This document shows, one piece after another, positions 1 to 11,541 of a stretch of DNA of 64,000 nucleotides; within the stretch, counting starts at the first letter, position 1, and the number at the start of each line of letters is the position of its first letter. The translations under genes and the position numbers were made by a program. The stretch lies in the NCBI RefSeq assembly GCF_026914185.1, contig NC_070568.1, positions 1,116,001 to 1,180,000 of the forward strand, in the 5' to 3' direction. The notes under the pieces were generated by a model. It did not search any database. It saw only the letters and a list, made by a program, of their open reading frames with translations, and was not told the DNA's origin. This DNA is from Puccinia triticina (lineage: Eukaryota > Basidiomycota > Pucciniomycetes > Pucciniales > Pucciniaceae).

Positions 1-842
1 ACCTTGCCACGACGGGTAGAGTCCACAAGGATGACTCCGCCGGAAGAAATGATCAGATGAAGTACTTGAAGGTTTGATCTGGAGTAATCAAAATGAGGTT
101 AGAAGACAGTCCACGGACAAGGGTTCATCAAGCTCACCTTCGCAGAGAAAATTGCCACTGACCATCATGGCCATCAGTAGATTTAAAATAAGCGGTACAG
201 TCTACATTGGTGATACGTGGGTCAATGTACCAAGCGCCACATCGCAGGTTTGCTGAACTGGAGGTAAAGGCGCAGGAAACACGAGAAGTTTCAACGATGA
301 TCCCGTCAAGTAAATCCTTTGTGTGCCGTTCATCTCGTTTCTTTTTCACTGAAGCAAACTGACCAATAACAGGCAAGGGCTGATACCGGTCCACCACGTT
401 GGTCACAAATTCAGAGTCTTCGAAAATTGAGTGCAGACGGTTATAGCTTTGAATCTGCAAAACAAAAATAGTCAGCAAGTTGACAATGTTCTTTTTTTAA
501 GGATTTTTCCAAAAAAGACTCACCCCGAGAAAATGAAGGCGTCATGGGGAGACGGCCGGATATGAACACGTGAAATTAATATACCAGTCTTGGAATATCT
601 ATACATTACCGGACTTACACATCTTTGTGCTGTTTGTTGATTGCCTTTAAATCTGCTTGAAAAGTGTTGGAGTGTCCTTCAGTGCCAAACAGTAATTGAC
701 TAGCTTCTTGAGAAAGTTGATCTGAGTTTGCAGATGAGACTGGTGAGTTGCTTGGTTCCATTTGCATGTCGGTTGGTTGGATGAGTCCCATGTGATTGAG
801 CAGCTGGTCGTGGGGATTGTGTCTATCGTCGGCAATATCCAT
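1..842 (-). CDS. RIT1: tRNA A64-2'-O-ribosylphosphate transferase, 5' part (runs off the window)
   Basis: The enzyme adds a ribosyl phosphate to A64 of the initiator tRNA, which keeps that tRNA out of elongation. Four exons are visible on the minus strand: 842-621, 454-364, 252-138 and 78 to the window edge. All junction phases agree. The family signature is clear: YNRLHSIFEDSEFV in exon 2, then LRCGAWYIDPR and YFKSTDGHDGQWQFSLRR in exon 3, then VILVDSTRRGK in exon 4. The start at 842 (MDIADD) gives a 74-codon first exon that is polar and poorly conserved, as is usual here. The first donor site reads GTGTAA, so the true cut could be 2 nt downstream, but only this choice keeps the frame. The C-terminal half lies outside the window. 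A short inverted-repeat element sits 75 bp upstream of the start. Confidence 0.85.
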
Positions 843-916
843 CCTCCTCGGGGGAGCGAAGCCGAGCTTAACTACATAAGCCTCTCGATCGGAGGGTCGG
901 GGGGGGGGGGCCGACC

Positions 917-1021
917 CGAACTTAACACAAGTCCCTCCCTGTGCTCGCGGGGCGCGAGCACCCTCCCGCTTGCGGGAGGGGAGACGCTTCGCGCCTCCTC
1001 GGAGAGGCTTAGTTAAGCTCG
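917..1021. mobile_element. Mutator-like miniature element, copy 1 (105 bp)
   Basis: The ends are CGAACTTAACACAAGTCC on the left and, read inward from the right, CGAGCTTAACTAAGCC. It is flanked by a perfect 9-bp direct repeat GGGCCGACC (908-916 and 1022-1030). Elements with the same ends occur at 3065, 32479 and 43194. The 9-bp duplication is typical of Mutator-like transposition; no transposase of that type is seen in the window. The upstream stretch 857-907 carries another copy of the right-hand terminal sequence, so an older insertion probably lies next to it. Confidence 0.8.
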
Positions 1022-1212
1022 GGGCCGACCGTCACCCCGAGTCCCGAAGGGACGCTCTCCTTGTGTGACTGAAAATGGTTTCTGCATTTCAGCCACAGTA
1101 CATGCAGTTGAATCCCCTTCAAGTGGCTGTGAAATCAGCAACCCAATGTAACCCAACCGCAAGCTTTTCTGCCATTGCTGTATCAAGGCAGGAAGGTTGG
1201 CCCCATGTCGCC

Positions 1213-1310
1213 TCCTAACAAACTTGACTAATTCCCTCCTCGGCGCGAAGCACCCGCCTCCGAAGGAGGAACTTAGGAAAGAACAGAGTTTTTTTGGCGT
1301 GAAAGGGACA
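1213..1310. repeat. Repeat fragment related to the AACTTAG/AAGTCC family
   Basis: The segment CCTCCGAAGGAGGAACTTAG followed by an A-rich stretch and GAGTTTTTTT is repeated in inverted orientation near 3925-3995. Both look like partial copies of the same family as the 9-bp-duplication elements. No clean ends or target duplication could be read. Confidence 0.5.
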
Positions 1311-1380
1311 CACAAACACACCTTCTTTTTTTTTTGGCTGTATCTTTGCCAAAATTCATCCAAAATTTTTCATAAAATAT

Positions 1381-2937
1381 GTACAGACTTACTTCGCGCA
1401 CTGTGCATGAAGGACACAACTTTTTCAATTTATTTCTTGATCAATCAATAGAAAAGCTTGTCATTATCCTCTGTGAATTTATTTGGACTTTTTTGAAGCT
1501 TCCTTGTAGGCTTAAAAATCCCACTAGTAAAAAAAACAAGTACAGTTATTTGGGGACCTGGAATCCATATTCCCACGGGCCAAAAAAGCCAAATAATTTA
1601 GTGAGTCATGATAAATATTGTCTTTACCAAAAAGCTTGCACCTCTTTTGCCTTGACTTTAGAGATGGCCCCAACAAACCCGTTGCGGGTACCTGCTATCC
1701 GCGTGTGTGCGTGTTTGGGTGCGGATGCTGGATTTCTGGGAGAAATCAAGCGGGTACCCGGGTATTCTAGCGGGTACCCGCTCTTGTTTGGGCAGGTGGC
1801 GGCTGCCACGACGACCAGAAGGACTGGGAAGGCCATCCTTCCAGTTGAAGAGGTTCTGCAACCCCTTCCACCGGAAGGATTCCTTCCAGTCAAAGAGGGT
1901 TTGTAACCTCTTTGACTGGAGGGAAGAGGTTACAAAACCTCTTTGACTGGAAGGAATATTCCTTCCGGTAGATTTTGAGGGTAGGTACCCGCTCTGACTG
2001 CCCCAGGCGGTGTGGGTGCGGGTGCAAGTGTTGAACTTTTGGCAAAAAAGCTGGCGGGTACCCACATCCAAACAGGTACCCGGGTTCACAGGGGCCATCT
2101 CTACTCAACTTGGTATTGACATAAGACATACAGTTTTTTTTTCTCCGGGGTTTTATCCTGACATCTGTCAGACAAGGCCGACACCGGAAATTGCCCTCGG
2201 AGCCACCATTCTGCAGTAGATGATGTTGGAGTAGAGCCAGTGAAAATACAAGCTCATATTCAGAACCAGGGCAGTTTGTAGACCCTGGGACCCATCCCTC
2301 AGCTTTCCAACTCATCACCCTCTTCTCCAACGGAGGGGCCAACCAAGAACCCGGCCGCTTTCCGACCTGACAGGGAACATGAAGGCCGTGAGACATCCAA
2401 GGCAGAAACACAACTTCAAGTTTTTAAGTCCTCTTGCATAAATCCACAAAAAAAGAGTGCCGGGTCCAAGATTAATGGGAAAGACAATATGTATTCAAAA
2501 GGTTTAGAACTTTTTTGCCAATTTTTTACAAGGACAAAGCTTTTAAAAATCAGTAACTTTTTCTCAAGATATGCCAAAATGCACCAGTACTTGGTGAACT
2601 TTCCTAGTTTTTGAAAGCCTTATTCTTGCGCAAAGTGGCCAAAAATTTCTAAAAAGTTTGATTCCATATTTATCATGATTCAATAAATTATTTGGATTTT
2701 TTTGCCCGTGGGAATGTGGATTCCAGGTCCCCAAATGACTGCACTTGTTTTTTTTTCTTAGTAGGATTTTGAAGCATACAAGGAAGCTTCAAAAAAGTCC
2801 AAATAAATTCACAGATGACATTAATAAGCTTCTCTATTGATTGGTCAAAAAGTAAACTGAAAAAGTTGTGTCCTTCACGCGCAGTGCGCAAAGTGTTTGC
2901 AAACTTTGCGCACTGCACAGTGCGCAAAGTAAGTCCG
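1381..2937. repeat. Long foldback element, copy 1, interrupted by insertions
   Basis: The left arm starts near 1381 (ACTTACTTCGCGCACTGTGC) and the right arm ends near 2937 (CAGTGCGCAAAGTAAGTCC). The arms are inverted copies of one another over about 250-330 bp. They match the intact copy at 10862-11541 closely. The loop is interrupted from about 1622 to 2485, and that insert itself contains the hAT-like element at 1659-2103. No coding capacity is supported. Confidence 0.7.
1659..2103. mobile_element. hAT-like non-autonomous element nested in the foldback element
   Basis: Terminal inverted repeats read TAGAGATGGCCCC at both ends. The flanks CTTGACTT (1651-1658) and CTCAACTT (2104-2111) agree at 6 of 8 positions, as expected for an aged 8-bp target duplication. 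The interior holds many copies and inverse copies of GCGGGTACCCG and of a CTTCCAG/CTGGAAGG motif. The same GCGGGTACCCGCC motif is seen near 21700. Confidence 0.6.
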
Positions 2938-3064
2938 AATATGTATTGTGTAGCCAAGAAGCTCAGTTCCATTCTCATATATTTTTGTATTTTTTGAGCA
3001 ACTAATTTTCAAAGAAAACAAAAAACAAAGAAATGGGGGTTTCAGCCTTTTCCCATGAGGAGGC

Positions 3065-3697
3065 CGAACTTAGCTAAGTCCCTTGATCAGAGGCGCGCGA
3101 GCGCTGTCGCGAAACAACCCTCCAAAGGAGGGACTTACACCCTACCTCGCAAAAAAGTAGGCAGCAGAAATCCCATTTGGCTGGGGAAACTTTTTAAAAT
3201 CTTCAACTCTTTATATCTTGACTCAAGTAAAAGCCATCAAAAATCTGAGCAGACAGAATTGTCCACCTACATCTGCCCTTCCACTTGCCACCTTCCTGAG
3301 GTTGGATCCCTCCAAAAACTCTCTTGAATCCCAAATGAAACAAAAAGTAGTTCATGGGTTTTGGGAGGGCATTGTTCAAACAGGCCTTGGTCAAAGCCAT
3401 ACTTTTGACGCCTGTCAAAACTTAGCAGCTCTTACATTTTTTTTAAAAAATCAAGTTCAAGTGTTATAGATAAAAGAAAAATACCAGCAGATAGCCATGC
3501 TTCTTGGCTACCTCTTGGAGCAGTTGACTTGGCCCCAGCTGTCCTTGCGTAGCTTCTACGGAGGGACAAGCAAAAAAAGGCTGAAAACAGACATCTGCTG
3601 CCTACTGTTTTGCGAGGTAGGGCGTAAGCCCCTCCTTCGGAGGGTTGCTTCGCGACAGCGCTCGCGCGCCTCTGATCGAGGGACTTAGCTAAGTTTG
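3065..3697. mobile_element. Mutator-like miniature element, copy 2 (633 bp)
   Basis: The left end is CGAACTTAGCTAAGTCCC and the right end, read inward, is CAAACTTAGCTAAGTCCC. The terminal repeats extend for about 110 bp with few mismatches. A perfect 9-bp duplication TGAGGAGGC flanks it (3056-3064 and 3698-3706). The interior (about 3170-3590) has no credible gene. It shares a short stretch with the interior of the copy at 43194 (the CATTTGGCTG region). Confidence 0.85.
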
Positions 3698-4188
3698 TGA
3701 GGAGGCATGCTTTTTGCAGCCCTGTGCAGCCACACAAACTGGCAAAATGTTGGTCTTTGGATGCCAATTTTTGGGGAAGGTGGTGAAGGTTGATCCCCAA
3801 AATGGATGAGGAGAAAGGCAAGACCAAGGCCTTTCTCATAATCATTTCCATGCCAGCATAGCTGTTATAGATGAAAAGTTGTTGCAGAATTTAGATTTTC
3901 TCTGCCAAATCTGAAAAACTTGTCATGCCAAAATGAAAAAAACTCCCTTCTTTCCTAAGTTCATCCTGCGGAGGCGGGCGCTTCGCCGCGGTTGGGCGTG
4001 CTCCGTGGTGTAAGAACGTGGGATCCAAAAATATCCGCCCATATCCGCCGGCTTCGAAACCTCGAGCGTCGGATATCTGGCGTGATCCGCGGTCCCTTAA
4101 CAGACATCCCGGATATCCCACGCGGCATGGCTGAGGGTTCTTGCGCCTACTCATAGCTTGCCCCCCTAACCATTAGATATACTGCCCG

Positions 4189-4837
4189 ATGGCTGCTTCG
4201 ATCCCCGATGTTCTTCAAGTGCAACGTCTTTCATCCGATGCCACGATCCCGACAAGGGGTAGCAAATTTGCAGCTGGATATGACCTCTACGCATCCAAAG
4301 ATACGGTGATTCTGAAAGGAGGTCGAGCAGTTGTGCCAACAGATATCACGATCGCCGTGCCACCTTCCACATACGGACGAGTAGCGCCGCGTTCTGGGCT
4401 AGCAGTCAAACATGGCATCAACACGGGCGCAGGCGTGATTGATGAGGACTACCGGGGACCTGTTGGAGTTGTCTTGTTCAATCATGGCGAACAAGATTTC
4501 CAAGGTGTGTTACCCCTCTTGTTTACCTCAAAGGTTGACCGCTTATTCACTTCAGCTCAAGTCTATTCCTCTCATTCCTCGATGTAGTCAAGAAGGGTGA
4601 TCGAATAGCTCAATTGGTGATCGAAAGAATTGTTACCCCCGAGGTGTGAGTAGGAAGTTTTCAAATTCCTTAAAGCTTTTGTTGTCACAACATCTGGATA
4701 ATACACTGACAGGACATTATTCTGAATAACTGCTCATCAATACAATCAGGCGGGAAGTCCAATCGATGACTGAGACCGAGCGTGGAGCTGGCGGTTTCGG
4801 TAGCACTGGTGGCTTCGGGACTGGTAATCAAGTTTGA
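4189..4837 (+). CDS. DUT1: dUTP pyrophosphatase (dUTPase)
   Basis: It hydrolyses dUTP to dUMP and pyrophosphate, keeping uracil out of DNA and supplying the thymidylate pathway; the active form is a homotrimer. Exons are 4189-4504, 4588-4645 and 4750-4837, joined by consistent GT-AG introns, giving 153 residues, the usual length for eukaryotic dUTPases. All five family motifs are present: [45 protein letters not shown] and the C-terminal [11 protein letters not shown]. The start is the ATG at 4189, just before the conserved core. The neighbour downstream on the same strand is the membrane transporter gene; nothing suggests co-transcription. Confidence 0.95.
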
Positions 4838-6627
4838 GTCAAGAAATTCCACCAGGAGACACTGCGACGGGGGATTTGACCCTGTGCTACCCACAAATAT
4901 TGACAGCAATGAAAAGCTGGTGCTAGATGGCCGGCCAAACACCTTGTAAGGATCCCGTAAAAAAAAGTTGAATTTTAGCCCGCGCTAAGACGAACCGCTG
5001 CTTTTTAGCGATAGTGCACCAGAGTCCCACTGACTCGGCGGGTAGCGCAGCAGTCCAATTCCGCTTTAGTAAATACAATGGGGGACAGATAAAGGCATAG
5101 AGAAAAGAGAGGCTGAAAAAGCGGACAGTGAACACGTAGCGGGTTATCACCATCACTGCCCCTTTTTCTCAGCGAAAGCGGACCTTTTGTCGCTGCGCTA
5201 TTACGCGCCAAGTAGCGGTAAATTACTGCGCGTAGCGGATTATCTACCGCTAAGTATTGCTATCGCTTTTTTTCCAGTGTAGCACAGCTGATACACCGTT
5301 GACCCATCCCGTTTTTGACGCCCGTTTCCTCGATTTCCCAGTTTGCAGCTCGGATACGCTTGTTTTAGATTTCAAATCATCGTGATCCGCTCATGGTTTA
5401 TCTACATATCAATATCACTTGATGTGCGGTCAATGTTGATCCGTGCACTCATTTGATCGGCCTAGCGTATTGATCAGCTAGTCTCTGACCCGCTAAATCA
5501 ATGTCTAGCAAAATGATTTCGACTTTACACTTGCAAGGTGCAGCCGAGAGACCCGATAACGGCCAAAACAAGAGAAAACCTTAGCCGGCTGTCGCCTGTA
5601 GGGGGTTTCAACAATCAAGAAGCATCAGAATTTCACCATCAGGTTTTCTCGCTTTTTCATCAAAGTTTAAATCTGTGCTCCGGTGGTTCAAATAGAATTT
5701 ACCTAACTACGTGGTTGAGCAATTGGATCTTTGGAGCTTGTGAAAATTTGCTATCAGACGCAGCCGTCGGATGGTCACCGATGCGTTGCGTGCTAGTCAC
5801 TCGAATACTGTTTCTGGCTTGAGATGATGGGTTGAGTGTGACTATGTAGGTGTGACTCTCGTGATTTGAAGGCCTCCGCTCCATCTTGTCATACTGAACA
5901 ACCGCGAAAGGTTTTTTGACGTTCCTGAATCCCTCTCCAATCCTGTTTTCAACAGTTTTGTCAATCCTCGTTGCTTCTTTATTTTCCAAGCGGGACATCG
6001 CTTGTGCCACTCGATCTTCCTCCCTAAAACAGCGACCCAGGCTCTCAGCAATTGAAGTAAGGACAATGGGTTCTCAAAAACATACTAGACACCTCACTCA
6101 GATATGATAAGAGCAAAGAGGTGCGCGATGATTCACAGGGTCTGATGTACACTCACTCTGCAACCTGTAGAAAATCAAAGGCAACACCAATCTCTTTTAC
6201 TTCCAGGCCTTTTACAGTTCGTTCCGGGTGTTTTCCAAGTTCTGATCCCATCCATCAGAGCGGCCGCCGAAGGCAATGGAGCTCAACATCCGTCATATCT
6301 TATCGTGCGTGGCTATTGGCACTCGCGAGGACATCTGAATAGACTCTTGATAAAAAATGGATCTGTTGTGAATGCACAAGGGATTTTACTTACTAAATGC
6401 CTTTGATTTGGATGCAGCACTGTCGCCGAATCCATATTGCAGGCAAGAACCTAGACACTAACCCCAATTCTTGAATTAAACCCAACAAGCCGAGAATTCG
6501 AGCTGATTGGCCTTATCTGTGCACCTATTCAATAGATTGCAGCTTTTTGTGTAAGGAATATGATTATACTGCTGGAATACGGCTAGGCGAAGATTGACTA
6601 CGTTGTATTTCATTCATTTCGCGGCAG
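4838..6627. other. Intergenic stretch; may hold the missing 5' exon of the downstream transporter gene
   Basis: Between 4950 and 5280 there are scattered short inverted motifs built on TAGCGG/CCGCTA, related to the 37480-37760 and 40700-40750 regions, probably an old miniature element. An open frame near 6200-6400 reads toward the transporter exons and may contain its first exon, but its sequence is not recognisable. No other gene is supported. Confidence 0.4.
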
Positions 6628-8635
6628 CTGATAGGATATATTGCAGCACGAAAAGGTGTTCTTGATGTCAAAGTCCGCCGCCACATGAGCCGGGTGAATG
6701 TGTGAGTAAATCTGCTTGTTCCCGATCGGCATCTTTTAACAGCCGACATTACCTTCCTTCGCGATTGCAGAGCGGTGTTCACACCGGCGTTGATGTTCGG
6801 TAAAGTGGCTTTCAGTCTTACACCACAAATGTTATCCAACCTTTGGGGTGAGCAACATTCATACTTGCAGCCATATCGAGTTCTTAACCTTTCGACGTGC
6901 TGGTCTGGGGCAACTTCAGGGACAGCGCAAAGGGTGATTGACATCTGAACGGGTCTATCTCATCGCTGCCCACAGTCATCCCGGTCGGTTACTTGATCCT
7001 AAGCTGCGTATCAGCAGGTGTGGCATGGACGCTGGGAAAATGCTTTGGGCTGACCAGGCTCAGACGAAACCTTGCAGTAGCAGGAGCAACCTTCATGAAT
7101 TCGAATACGTTGCCAATCGCATTGATGCAGACCATGTCGGGCTCCCTCTCCTTAAAATGGAAACCAGATGATACACCTGCGAAGGTTAGTATACTTTCCT
7201 CAAGCCACACACCCACCACTTGGCCTTCCTCTGACTTAGGATGTAGGCATTGGATAGATCATTCCAATACCTCGTCCTATGCGCCGTACTTGGGGCCCTT
7301 TTGCGCTGGTCCGTAGGAATCGCACTACTCAACTCCTCAGATGAGCCTGCGGCGAAAGCCAATCCAAAGCACTTTTCTATGATCACCCTGCCTATCACTC
7401 CCCTTGAGCCGAATTTCAACGGCGACAGTTCAAGATATCCGAGCGGTCCGATTTCACGACCCGAAACCCTCTTACTTTCACGATTACATCGTGATGGTCA
7501 TTCAAGCTACCCGGTCTCAATAACCCCCAATTCTGCCGTGTTCAGCTACGATCTGGAGGCCCCAACACCTTCCACATCAGTCCATCAGGCAGACCTTCAA
7601 AAAGATGCTCTGATGAAAACCAAGACAGGGACACATGACCCAAAGCCAAGCAAGAAAGTCAATATTCGCCAAACTTGGCGTGGCGTGCGCCGCACGATGA
7701 AGAAACTGAAAACGCGCCTGTCGATCTCCGACAAATCTCTTGAGGCACTTAGCGAACTTCTGAACCCGCCGCTGTAAGTATTTATTTTCGTATGAGTTGG
7801 TCGGCTAATCAAATGCAAGATAGAAAAACTGAAAGCAAATTTCTTTCGATGCGGCCAATCCAGGCTTTCTTCAATTGCTGCGATAATTGTCGCTTGCATC
7901 CCACCCTTCCAGCACTCACTTGCAAAGGTCAAACCGCTAAGAGAGTACGCGCGATGCTCCACTTTCCCACTCTCTTGTGCTGCTCAGGGATTAATGATCT
8001 TTATCCCACTATCAAGGTTCATTTCCACGGCAGGTGCCGTTGCCATTCCACTCACACTAGTGCTGCTTGGTAAGTTCAACAATACTCAGGAATTTCGAAT
8101 TGATCCCTTAAAGAGGACGAAGTTCAAGCCACCTACCCTTCTGAAAAACAGGCGCCTTCTTCTATCGGCCCCCCAACGATACAAAGCCACAAGCAGATCA
8201 TGAAAAGACTCAGCTCGAGAAGGAGAAGCGGATTCAATCGCGGAGAACTTTGATAGTCATAACCCTCACTTTACTTGCCCGACACGTCGTGACCCCTCTG
8301 ATCATCTTGCCCCTCCTCGCACTTATCTGTCAAAACTCACACTTTGAGGTGGTCAAGGACCCGGTCTTCATCCTGTGCGCGACCTTGATCATTGGTGGCC
8401 CACCCGCAATCACTTTGGCTCAGATGACATCAAAGACGAATGTGGATTCCTTGGACGAAATGGTATCCAAGTTGTTGCTGTGGTCATACGCCCTTGCCAC
8501 GTGAGTTCACGGATTTTCCCAACAAGCGCCAGTTCAGAGGCGCAAAAACTGATTGATCGATGCTACCTCATAAGGCCTATAACTACGATATTGCTGGTCT
8601 TGGGGGCCGGGTTCATTTACAATTCTATCTTGTAA
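6628..8635 (+). CDS. Auxin efflux carrier (PIN-like) family membrane transport protein, 5' exon not found
   Basis: Fungal members of this family are multi-pass membrane proteins of uncertain substrate. Seven exons join without frame conflict: 6628-6701, 6771-6847, 6976-7184, 7247-7773, 7864-8069, 8152-8500 and 8575-8635. The N-terminal half carries GYIAARKGVLD, VFTPALMFGKVAFSLTP and the family signature FMNSNTLPIALMQ. A long polar loop (exon 4, after RWSVGIALLNSS) separates the two membrane halves. The C-terminal half has IIVACIPPFQHSL, TAGAVAIPLTLVLLG, LLARHVVTPLIILPLLAL, IIGGPPAITLAQMTS and ends PITTILLVLGAGFIYNSIL. The start codon lies upstream in an exon that could not be identified, so the feature begins at the first certain exon. 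Confidence 0.85.
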
Positions 8636-9160
8636 ACTTTTCAAATGATAAAACCTTGAATTACTTGCCCTTGGGCATAGGCACCCTTTGTAATATTCAA
8701 AAACTTGTCTATACATACCTATAGTGTTCTTACACATTTCCAACTTCCCTGTTATACATTTCCTATCTATACACGGACAGAAAGGGAGCTTCTTGTTTAT
8801 TTTTTTGCTTGTCGTGGATGACAAAATGCGTAAAATATTTTATCTTAAGCTCTTGTCCAGTAAGTTATTCTCTCAAGATCATCCCAGTGCTTGTACGAAC
8901 ATTTTGGGAAGGCTCCCCAGTGAGTTGACCGCGGGATGATTCCTGCAGGGCCAGCAGGTACAGCTTGCTCATCAAGCAATTGTGTACACACCTGGCCAGT
9001 CCATGGTGTATATTGCGTACTTTTTATTTCTTGACCACCATAGTCAACCCAAAGTTTATTGGCGGATGGCAATAGATGCTGGTAAGACTTTTTGTGGGAT
9101 GATGTGTGGCGGTGGAAGTTGGAGAGTTCTTGATTCAGGGGGGTGAAGAGGTGTATGAGG
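8636..9160. other. Intergenic, AT-rich; nothing recognised
   Basis: This is the 3' flank of the transporter gene. No open frame, repeat end or RNA gene could be supported here. Confidence 0.5.
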
Positions 9161-9360
9161 ACCCCGGCAAGCCCCTACTAGACACCCTTACGTAAATTGT
9201 TTCAAAATGATTTTTTTGGCAAAAATGATACTTACGTAAACCTGTGAAACTTGTTTCAAATGGACAGTTCTGGGAATTTTTTCTTCTGGGACATACTGAC
9301 GTACCCTGTTTCAATCTGGTCTTCCCTTCCAAGGGAAAAAATGACATACTTACGTTTGTC
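9161..9360 (+). repeat. End of a repeat family, GACCCCGGCAAGCCCC type
   Basis: The terminal motif GACCCCGGCAAGCCCCTAC followed by TAGACACCCTTA recurs in inverted orientation at 17709-17742 and in diverged form near 40965-41000. Internal blocks with TTGTTTCAA and ACATACTGACGT are shared between the 9161 and 17560-17742 copies. Here the left terminus is present and the matching right terminus is not seen downstream. Confidence 0.55.
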
Positions 9361-9915
9361 CGGCCCAGCTCGCATCCTTCGCGGGACAAGAGACGTCTCG
9401 CCGAGCTCGTCCTCGAGACGCTCATCCACCTTGGAGCTAACCCTCTTCCACGCCCGCCCCCTCCCCCTTCCCCTCCCCCCACCCCATCCTCTGTACCCCG
9501 CCTCCCTGTCAACGCCGCCGCCCGCAGTCGACGGGGGTGCCCGAAACGCATCCACAGATACGGCCACCGGCCGACAGTCAACAAGGCCCGCAGACTCGCC
9601 CCTGTCCCCACACCCCAGTCTGTTCCTCTCACTCCCGCCCAGTACTGGGAGGGCAGACGCGCCTTCAACCGGCACCGCTCCCAGCACGCCTGGTTCCGAC
9701 GGCTCTGGCTCGTCTCCAGTCGATTCATGTGGATCCACGAGCTCCACCGCGTTGTCTCCCTCGTAACCCACTCCCGCAACCATCCTGCCTTCCTCACTCA
9801 TTCCCCCGCCGAGAAGATCACCTTCCCCGTCGAACCTAAGAAAACCACCCCTCCCGAGCCCGATAAACTATTGCCCCCTCATGCTCACCACCACACTGAT
9901 GCCAGACCTACATAA
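9361..9915. other. GC-rich island open in several frames
   Basis: About 500 bp are far richer in G+C than the surroundings. Two plus-strand frames and at least one minus-strand frame are open through it. One plus frame (ending 9915) reads an arginine/histidine-rich protein containing HAWFRRLWLVSSRFMWIHEL; the others are Pro/Ser- or Gly/Arg-rich. No family is recognisable and no frame can be preferred. It could be a captured gene fragment beside the repeat end at 9161. Confidence 0.35.
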
Positions 9916-10147
9916 ACTCATGTCCCCTTTACAGTGGCATTTTATATCTACTACATTCATGTTTATTATTAATTCAACAATTATAAGACCAAAACTTAAA
10001 ATTGAATTTTACCAAACTCATTGAACTTGATGCCTCCAATCAAATTGCATCTCCTGCATGGTTTAACTAGCTCATTAAGTCAAAAGAAAGGAGAAGGAGA
10101 ACAATTGTAAAAAGAAGAAGTGATCTCAATACAAAAAACATGACAAT

Positions 10148-10357
10148 GGAGGACTTCCCATCAAGTCTGGGAGCCCCCCAGATGTCAATTTAGACACTCA
10201 AACCCCTAATTTTCAGTAAAAAGGAAAATGTTTTCCTAACCCTTTAATTCTTAAATTTATTGCTTCCATGTGTGCCAGATGTGGCTTTGGTAGATGTGTT
10301 GATTTAGGATTTAGAGGGGCATCTAGAGGCCTCTAAATCCCAACAGGAAGTCCCCCA
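10148..10357. mobile_element. Miniature inverted-repeat element, GGAGGACTTCC family, copy 1
   Basis: The left end is GGAGGACTTCCC and the right end, read inward, is GGGGGACTTCC. Interior sequence is closely shared with the copy at 42255-42454, including a run near the left end and GGCATCTAGAG near the right end. No clear target duplication is visible. Confidence 0.65.
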
Positions 10358-10861
10358 GTTTATGACCACTGAGTTTAGTTGCTGATTAAATTGCAGGATC
10401 TTTGATGTTCTTGGGATGGGAGCAAACCTAACCTTAACTGTTTGTGTGGTACACAATTTTCCAAGGCATTCTTCTTTCCTCAACATACAGAACAACCTGG
10501 ATGATGAAAATTGTACATACACACTGAGAATTCAAAAAATGAAACCATAAACTACTTCCACTCAGGTGTTCAAATTTGGTTTGTAATGTATTATGCAGAC
10601 ATAAATCATAAGATCTTGAAACTAGAGAAATGTTCACATTACATAATCAGATGGCAGACAAGATTTTTATGATGTTTTGATGCATGCATTCATAAAATTA
10701 GGCAAATCAACTTTAAAAGCCTTAACTGAGGAAAAGAGTTGCACTAAGCACCTGTAGTCCGCAGCGGCGCAGCCGCCTTGGTCTCTAGTTTTATTAAAGA
10801 CACAGATTTGCCAGAATCCTAAGAAAAAAAATTTAAGGGTTCCCCCTACAATTTAAAAAAC

Positions 10862-11541
10862 GGACTTACTTTGCGCACTGTGCAGTGCGCGAAGTTTGCA
10901 AACACTTCGCGCACTGCGCGTGAAGGGCGCAACTTTTTCAAACTATTTTTGGACCAATCAATAGACAAGCTTATTATTGTCCTCTGTGAATTTATTTGGA
11001 GTTTTTGGAAGCTTCCTTGTATGCTTAAAAATCCCACCAATAAAAAAAACAAGTACAGCGATTTGGGAACCTGGAATTCATATTCCCACAGGCCAAAAAA
11101 TCCAAATAATTTAGTGAATCATATTAAATATGTATTCAAAAGTTTTAGAGCTTTTTGGCCACTTTGTACAAGGACAAGGCTTTCAAAAACCAGTAACTTT
11201 TTCTCAAGATATGCCAAAATGCGCCAGTAAGTGGTGAACTTTCCTAATTTTTGAAAGCCTTATTCTTGCACAAAGTGGCCAAAAAATTCTAAAAAGTTTG
11301 AATTCATATGTATCATGATTCACTAAATTATTTGGATTTTTTGACTGGTGGGAATATGGATTCCAGGTCCCCAAGTGACTGTACTTGTTCATTTTATTGG
11401 TGGAATTTTTAAGCATACAGAGAAGCTTCAAAAAACTCCAAATAAATTCACAGAGGACAATAATAAGCTTTTCTATTGATTGGTCAAAAAATAATTTGAA
11501 AAAGCTGCGCCCTTCACGCGCAGTGCGCGAAGTAAGTACGT
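10862..11541. repeat. Intact long foldback element, copy 2
   Basis: Two inverted arms of about 330 bp meet near 11200, so the whole unit can fold into one hairpin. The left end is GGACTTACTTTGCGCACTG and the right end is CAGTGCGCGAAGTAAGTACG. The left terminus has an additional inverted motif of its own (GCGCACTGTGCAGTGCGC). Related copies are at 1381-2937 and 21124-21643, and the short terminal GCGCACTGC motif also occurs within the foldback at 23522-24194. No gene is present inside. Confidence 0.75.

Noticed and set aside
134..478. Single-exon 114-residue minus-strand protein
   Set aside because: It reads through two introns of RIT1; the spliced model explains the conserved parts better.
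9244..9915. A 223-codon plus-strand gene
   Set aside because: Other frames, including the minus strand, are equally open because of high GC; no domain supports one of them. Kept only as an unexplained island.
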